Below are positions 15,128 to 19,307 of a DNA stretch of 19,307 bases, piece by piece (position 1 is the stretch's first letter; every line of letters begins with the position of its first letter). Source of the stretch: JBDTNQ01 sp039933635 (lineage in GTDB: Bacteria > Acidobacteriota > Vicinamibacteria > Vicinamibacterales > SCN-69-37); NCBI GenBank assembly GCA_039933635.1, contig JBDTNQ010000083.1, forward strand, positions 1 to 19,307. Reading direction: 5' to 3'. Position numbers and translations under genes: made by a program. The notes under the pieces are model-generated. The model was given only the letters and a program-made list of their open reading frames with translations. It did not search any database and was not told where the DNA came from.

Positions 15128-15952
15128 TCAGTGAGTCTTGAGGTCCAGCGCGGCGGCGAACGACTTCAGCCAGGCCAGCACCCGGCGACGGTTGTCGGGG
15201 CCGGTGAGGAGCAGCTGCTTCTGGACCGGTCGCAGCGCCCGGAGGGCCTGGTCGTCGTGCTCGTAGTAGCCAGGGCGGCGCAGGAGCACGGGATCGCTCG
15301 TGACCTCGGGGGTTTCGGCGAGCATGTCAATCGCGCGCACGATGGCCGAGTCGAAGTCCTCGCCCGGGTGCCCGAGCTCGACGTAGGCCTGGTCGAGCAG
15401 CGGCTTGACGTTCACGTAGAGCTGGGCCGCGTCGGTCGGCGACACAGAGGTGAGCGCGGCGACCGGGGCATCCCACCGCTGATATGTCCGTGGATCGATC
15501 TTGCCCGTGTTCGTCCCGGTGATCCCCAACCGGGTTGCCGGACGCAGCACCTTCAGCGGATCGGCGGGCGTTCGCCCATCGCCCACCTGCACCACTGCCA
15601 TCGTCGCCCCGCGCACGATGCCCGAGGTGGCCAGGAGCCGCGCCAGCGTGGGATGTTTCGAAAGCGTCGAGACGAGATCCCGCAGGAGCGTGTCCGAATC
15701 ATCGAGCGCCGGAAGTTCGATGGACTGGCGTTTGGGACGGTTGGAACCCACGGCGACATCCGGCGCGGTCGGCGATGGTGGAGCGGCGGGTGTGGGCTGT
15801 ACCCGGCTCATCCACCAGAACATCAGCAGCGCGCCGGCCAGCACGCCGGCGAGGATGAACACGATCCCACGGAGCCACGACGGGCTCGGTGGAGCCGGTT
15901 CCGGCGTGTGCTGCGTGGTGGTTCGCTCGAGCGGGTGGTCGTCGAACGCCAT
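15128..15952 (-). CDS. DUF3014 domain-containing membrane protein
   Basis: The protein of 274 residues has one membrane helix (about residues 27-48), a short Pro/Ala-rich linker (50-65), and a DUF3014 domain (about 75-270) with LPALDDSDTLLRDLV near its start and GYYEHDDQAL towards its end. The domain has no assigned activity; the topology puts it outside the membrane if the N-terminus is cytoplasmic. The ATG at 15952 has GAGG 4 bases upstream. It follows the STAS gene by 21 bases and is likely in the same transcript. Whether it continues into the coiled-coil and PspA genes depends on the 53-base gap, which may hold a promoter. Confidence 0.82.
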   Translation of the reverse strand: MAFDDHPLERTTTQHTPEPAPPSPSWLRGIVFILAGVLAGALLMFWWMSRVQPTPAAPPSPTAPDVAVGSNRPKRQSIELPALDDSDTLLRDLVSTLSKHPTLARLLATSGIVRGATMAVVQVGDGRTPADPLKVLRPATRLGITGTNTGKIDPRTYQRWDAPVAALTSVSPTDAAQLYVNVKPLLDQAYVELGHPGEDFDSAIVRAIDMLAETPEVTSDPVLLRRPGYYEHDDQALRALRPVQKQLLLTGPDNRRRVLAWLKSFAAALDLKTH

Positions 15953-15973
15953 GGTCCTCTCTTGCTGCTGCGG

Positions 15974-16333
15974 TCAGTCCCGGTCCCGAAGTCCCGCGTC
16001 CAGGCTGGCAATCGCGGCATCCACCGAGGGAAACCGCTCGAACACCTCGCCCAACCCCGCAAGGGTGAGCAGCTCGATGACCCGGGTCGGCGTGCCGGCC
16101 AGCTTCAGATGGGTCCCGATGCGGCTGACGGCGATATGAGCCGCAATCAGCTCCCCGAGTCGCGTGCTGTCGATGTAGTTCACGCCCGCCATGTCGAGAA
16201 TCACCTGCTTCGCGCCCCGCCGGACCACGTCAGCCACGGCGTCCTTCAACTGGCCGGGGCTGTCGTTGACCGTCAGTCGCCCAGACAATACGACGATGGC
16301 GATGGCGTCTTGGACTCGGGTCTGAATCTGCAC
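15974..16333 (-). CDS. STAS-domain protein, anti-sigma factor antagonist type
   Basis: This single-domain protein of 119 residues matches the SpoIIAA/RsbV STAS fold, with VQDAIAIVVLSGRLTV at the N-terminus and ILDMAGVNYIDSTRLGEL at the switch site. Ser56 in YIDSTRLG occupies the place of the phosphorylated serine. In the known systems, the unphosphorylated form frees a sigma factor from its anti-sigma kinase. No kinase, phosphatase or sigma gene is within view. The frame extends upstream to 16402, into the divergent gene, but a GTG at 16333 fits the domain start. It has no good Shine-Dalgarno, so the exact start is uncertain. It heads the minus-strand series of region 3. Confidence 0.84.
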   Translation of the reverse strand: MQIQTRVQDAIAIVVLSGRLTVNDSPGQLKDAVADVVRRGAKQVILDMAGVNYIDSTRLGELIAAHIAVSRIGTHLKLAGTPTRVIELLTLAGLGEVFERFPSVDAAIASLDAGLRDRD

Positions 16334-16384
16334 GAGGGAACTCAGGGGCAATGATAAAGCAGGTAGGATCGATTCCGAGGTTTT

Positions 16385-18022
16385 ATGCCGCCTTCCGCAC
16401 ACGCAATATTGCCCGCTGTGCCCGTGCCGCGTAATGAGCCCGTCCTTACCTACGCCCCGGGCTCGCGCGAGCGGCTAGACCTGAAATCTCGTCTCGCCGA
16501 GGTTGCCGGGGAGCGGCTCGAGATTCCGATCGTGGTGGGCGGGCGGCGGCTCCGGGGCGACAGCACCCGCTCGGTGGTCATGCCGTGCGACCACCGTCAC
16601 GTGCTCGCCGAGGCGCACATGGCCTCGCCCAAGCAGATTCGCGAAGCGATCGCCGCCGCCATGCACGCGCACCGCGACTGGGCCTCCCGGCCCTGGCAGG
16701 ATCGCGCCGCGGTCTTCCTGAAGGCCGCGGATCTGCTCTCCACGACCTGGCGCGCCACGCTCAATGCGACGACGATGCTGGGGCAGGGGAAGACGGTGGT
16801 GCAGGCGGAAATCGACAGCGCGTGCGAGCTGGCGGACTTCTGGCGGTTCAACGCGCACTTCGCGTCGGAGCTGTATGCCGACCAGCCGACAAGCGGCCCC
16901 GGCGTGTGGAACCAGCTCGACTATCGTCCGCTCGAGGGGTTCGTCTACGCCGTGACGCCGTTCAACTTCACGGCGATTGCGGGCAACCTGCCGACGGCGC
17001 CGGTGTTGATGGGCGGTGTGGCGATCTGGAAGCCCGCGGCGACGGCGCTGCGCAGCGCGTACGCCGTGATGCAGGTCCTCGAGGCGGCCGGGTTGCCGCC
17101 GGGCGTCATCAACTTCGTGCCGGGCGATGCCTCGCGCGTGACCTCCACGCTTCTGGGTTCGCCGGATCTTGGCGGGATTCACTTCACTGGCAGCACGGCG
17201 GTGTTCCAGGGACTGTGGCAGTCGGTTGGCGCGAACCTCGCGTCCTACAAGTCGTATCCCCGCCTCGTCGGTGAAACAGGCGGCAAGGACTTCATCGTGG
17301 TGCACTCGTCGGCCGACATGGACGCCGCCGCTGTCGGCATCGTTCGCGGCGGTTTCGAGTATCAGGGTCAGAAGTGCTCCGCGGCGAGCCGCATCTACGT
17401 CCCCGCATCCCAGTGGCCCGCGCTCCGCGATCGCATCGTCGCGATGATGGACGACATCGTGATGGGGGATGTCCGCGACTTCCGCACCTTCATGGGCGCC
17501 GTCATCGACAAGCCGGCGTTCGATCGCATTCGCGGCGCGATTCGGTATGCGCGTCGCACGGCCCGCGTCATCCACGGTGGCGAGGCGAGCGATCGCGTCG
17601 GCTACTTCGTGGCGCCGACACTCGTGGAGACGCGCGATCCGGGCCATCGCCTGATGCGCGAGGAAATCTTCGGCCCGGTCGTGACCGTCTACGTCTATCG
17701 CGACTCGCAATGGCCGGACATTCTGGACGTTGTCGATCGCACGTCGCCGTATGGACTCACCGGTGCGGTGTTCGCGCGGGATCGACGCGTGATCGAGGAG
17801 ACGTCGAGCGCGCTGCGCTACGCCGCGGGAAACTTCTACATCAACGACAAGCCCACAGGCGCGGTTGTCGGACAGCAGCCGTTCGGTGGCGGACGCGCGT
17901 CAGGCACGAACGACAAGGCCGGATCGAAGCTGAACCTGACGCGTTGGGTGACGGCCCGCACCATCAAGGAAACCTTCGTTCCGCCTGTCGATTACACTTA
18001 TCCGGTCATGGCGGATCAGTAG
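16385..18022 (+). CDS. pruA: L-glutamate gamma-semialdehyde (1-pyrroline-5-carboxylate) dehydrogenase
   Basis: This NAD-dependent aldehyde dehydrogenase of 545 residues carries out the last step of proline breakdown, oxidising glutamate semialdehyde to glutamate. It is the long, single-function type close to mammalian ALDH4A1, without a proline dehydrogenase domain. Key sites are visible: TPFNFTAI (191-198) and FTGS (267-270) for NAD, Glu297 in GETGGKD as general base, and Cys331 in GQKCSAASR as the nucleophile. The end has NFYINDKPTGAVVGQQPFGG. The ATG at 16385 has GAGG 4 bases upstream. A GTG at 16421 is a second option. The partner proline dehydrogenase gene is not in the window. Its start is divergent from the STAS gene, only 51 bases away. 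Confidence 0.93.
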   Translation: MPPSAHAILPAVPVPRNEPVLTYAPGSRERLDLKSRLAEVAGERLEIPIVVGGRRLRGDSTRSVVMPCDHRHVLAEAHMASPKQIREAIAAAMHAHRDWASRPWQDRAAVFLKAADLLSTTWRATLNATTMLGQGKTVVQAEIDSACELADFWRFNAHFASELYADQPTSGPGVWNQLDYRPLEGFVYAVTPFNFTAIAGNLPTAPVLMGGVAIWKPAATALRSAYAVMQVLEAAGLPPGVINFVPGDASRVTSTLLGSPDLGGIHFTGSTAVFQGLWQSVGANLASYKSYPRLVGETGGKDFIVVHSSADMDAAAVGIVRGGFEYQGQKCSAASRIYVPASQWPALRDRIVAMMDDIVMGDVRDFRTFMGAVIDKPAFDRIRGAIRYARRTARVIHGGEASDRVGYFVAPTLVETRDPGHRLMREEIFGPVVTVYVYRDSQWPDILDVVDRTSPYGLTGAVFARDRRVIEETSSALRYAAGNFYINDKPTGAVVGQQPFGGGRASGTNDKAGSKLNLTRWVTARTIKETFVPPVDYTYPVMADQ

Positions 18023-18026
18023 CGCG

Positions 18027-18055
18027 GAACCCAGAACCCAGAACCCCAGAACCCT
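18027..18055 (+). repeat. Short tandem GAACCCA repeat between pruA and pfp
   Basis: Four near-identical units (GAACCCA, GAACCCA, GAACCCCA, GAACCCT) fill the gap after the P5C dehydrogenase gene. Each is 7 or 8 bases. It is not a terminator and shows no dyad. Similar repeats are common between genes in some acidobacterial genomes (from memory), so it may be a lineage marker. Confidence 0.75.
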
Positions 18056-18074
18056 CAAAGAGGAGCCCCCTTTC

Positions 18075-19307
18075 GTGGATCATCAGAAGAGACTCGCAAT
18101 CGTCGTCGGCGGCGGACCTGCGCCGGGCATCAATGGCGTCATCAGTTCCGCCACCATCCGGGCGCGCCTGGACGGCGTCGACGTGATCGGTATTCAAAAT
18201 GGCTTTTCGAGGCTCATGCTCGGCGATGCGAGCCATGTGGTGCCGTTGACGGCCGAATCGGTGAGCCGGCTGCACTGGGAAGGCGGCTCCGTCATCGGGA
18301 CGGCCCGCGCGAACCCGACGAAGAGTCCCGAGCTCCTCGAGAACGTCGTGAGCTCCCTGCTCAAGCTTGGCGTCACGCAGCTCATCAGCATCGGCGGTGA
18401 TGACACTGCGTTTTCAGCGATGAGCATCGAGAAGCAGGCCGCTGGCCGCATTCGCGTCGTCCACGTGCCGAAGACGATCGACAACGATCTCGATTTACCC
18501 CACGACATCGACACGTTCGGCTACCAGACGGCGCGGCACCATGGCACGGCCATCGTGCAGACGTTGATGGTGGATGCGAAGACGACGTCGCGCTGGTATT
18601 TCGTCGTCGCGATGGGCCGCACCGCGGGGCACCTCGCGCTGGGCATCGGCAAGTCGGCCGGCGCGACGGTGACGGTGATTCCGGAGGAGTTCGGGCGTCC
18701 CATCAGGCTCGCGACGGTGGTGGACACGCTGGCGGGGTCGATCATCAAGCGCCTCGCCGCGGGCCGCGAAGACGGCGTGGCCATCATCGCGGAAGGCCTC
18801 GCCCTGGATCTCGATCCCAACGATCTGTCGGAACTCTCTGACGTCGAGCGCGATGCGCATGGGCACATCCGGCTGGCCGAACTCGATCTCGGCGGCATCC
18901 TCAAGAACAAGGTGACCGAGCGGCTGAAGACGCTGGGCGTCAAGCTGACGATTGCGGCCAAGAACATCGGCTACGAGCTCCGCTGCGTGGCGCCGATCCC
19001 GTTCGACATCGAGTACACGCGCGAACTCGGCTACTGGGCCGCGCAGCACTTGCACGCGGGCGGAAACGCGGCGATGGTGTCCGTGCAGAACGGCAACTTC
19101 GTCCCCATCCCGTTCTCGCAGATGATCGACCCGAAAACCGGGAAGACGAAGGTCCGTCGCGTCGACGTCGCGTCCAATCGCTTCCAGATCGCGCGCGACT
19201 ACATGATCCGCCTGCGCAAGAGCGACTTCGCGAGCGCCGACGTCGTGGGCAAGATGGCCGCGGTCGTGAAGCTCTCACCGGAAGACTTCCGCACGCAGTT
19301 CGCACAC
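18075..19307 (+). CDS. pfp: 6-phosphofructokinase, predicted pyrophosphate-dependent, 3' end missing
   Basis: This enzyme phosphorylates fructose 6-phosphate in glycolysis. The frame is open for 411 codons to the window end, so the C-terminus is missing, though not by much judging from family lengths of about 400-440. The N-terminus has VGGGPAPGIN (11-20). GGDDT at 107-111 has Asp where ATP enzymes have Gly (GGDGS), and PKTIDND at 132-138 has Lys where they have Gly (PGTIDND). Both changes are the known marks of PPi-dependent phosphofructokinases, which can run reversibly. MGRTAGHLAL (180-189) is the substrate-binding MGR region. The GTG at 18075 has AGGAG 9 bases upstream. It follows pruA by 52 bases and could be read from the same transcript. 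Confidence 0.9.
   Translation, partial: MDHQKRLAIVVGGGPAPGINGVISSATIRARLDGVDVIGIQNGFSRLMLGDASHVVPLTAESVSRLHWEGGSVIGTARANPTKSPELLENVVSSLLKLGVTQLISIGGDDTAFSAMSIEKQAAGRIRVVHVPKTIDNDLDLPHDIDTFGYQTARHHGTAIVQTLMVDAKTTSRWYFVVAMGRTAGHLALGIGKSAGATVTVIPEEFGRPIRLATVVDTLAGSIIKRLAAGREDGVAIIAEGLALDLDPNDLSELSDVERDAHGHIRLAELDLGGILKNKVTERLKTLGVKLTIAAKNIGYELRCVAPIPFDIEYTRELGYWAAQHLHAGGNAAMVSVQNGNFVPIPFSQMIDPKTGKTKVRRVDVASNRFQIARDYMIRLRKSDFASADVVGKMAAVVKLSPEDFRTQFAH

Noticed and set aside
16334..16402. Longer STAS start at 16402
   Set aside because: It would reach into the divergent pruA start and adds residues without domain match.
16475..17710. 411-codon minus-strand frame opposite pruA
   Set aside because: The plus strand encodes a complete aldehyde dehydrogenase with catalytic residues; the opposite frame has Arg/His-biased shadow composition.
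18060..18073. Stem AAAG/CTTT around the pfp ribosome site
   Set aside because: Only four weak pairs; too little to claim a structure.

Overview
This is a GC-rich window from a bacterial chromosome, packed with genes. Sixteen protein genes fill it, two of them cut by the window edges. No stretch over 300 bases lacks a gene, and I found no rRNA, tRNA, CRISPR array or insertion sequence. The mix of genes (type II NADH dehydrogenase, PPi-type phosphofructokinase, long-form P5C dehydrogenase, LysM and Tat-exported proteins, a short GAACCCA intergenic repeat) would fit a Gram-negative soil bacterium, possibly an acidobacterium of the Vicinamibacteria type. That placement is a weak inference, because no marker gene is present.

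Region 1 (1-2174, + strand): the 3' part of a type II NADH dehydrogenase gene, overlapped by a gene for a DUF3810 membrane protein with a zinc-protease HExxH motif.

Region 2 (2171-8224): a lipid-modification cluster in two divergent arms. The left arm (minus strand) runs desaturase, FAD amine-oxidase-like protein, DUF1365 protein, CFA-type methyltransferase, with start/stop overlaps or abutting codons at every junction. The right arm (plus strand) holds a DUF1295 reductase-like membrane protein and a second CFA-superfamily methyltransferase that resembles coclaurine N-methyltransferases. The FAD protein/DUF1365/CFA/DUF1295 set recurs in other bacteria, for example the sigK-linked Rv0449c-Rv0446c genes of Mycobacterium tuberculosis (from memory). 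A likely job is to make a double bond in an acyl chain and then methylate and reduce or oxidise it, giving branched, cyclopropane or furan-type acyl chains.

Region 3 (8278-16333, minus strand): an eight-gene, mostly tightly spaced series. In transcription order it encodes a STAS-domain protein, a DUF3014 membrane protein, a soluble coiled-coil protein, PspA/IM30, a membrane coiled-coil protein, a classic-clade AAA+ ATPase with a degenerate first AAA-like half, a Tat-exported flavin amine oxidase, and a membrane-anchored solute-binding-protein/LysM fusion. PspA is a bacterial ESCRT-III homologue. A classic AAA+ ATPase two genes downstream suggests, as a hypothesis, an ESCRT-III/Vps4-like membrane remodelling or envelope-stress system with periplasmic sensing parts. 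This is the most interesting part of the window.

Region 4 (16385-19307, + strand): L-glutamate gamma-semialdehyde (P5C) dehydrogenase, then a 6-phosphofructokinase whose residues point to pyrophosphate as phosphoryl donor. The second gene runs off the window end.

Several starts were moved from the longest possible ORF to internal GTG or ATG codons, because these give 4-base overlaps with the upstream stop or sit behind a better Shine-Dalgarno sequence.
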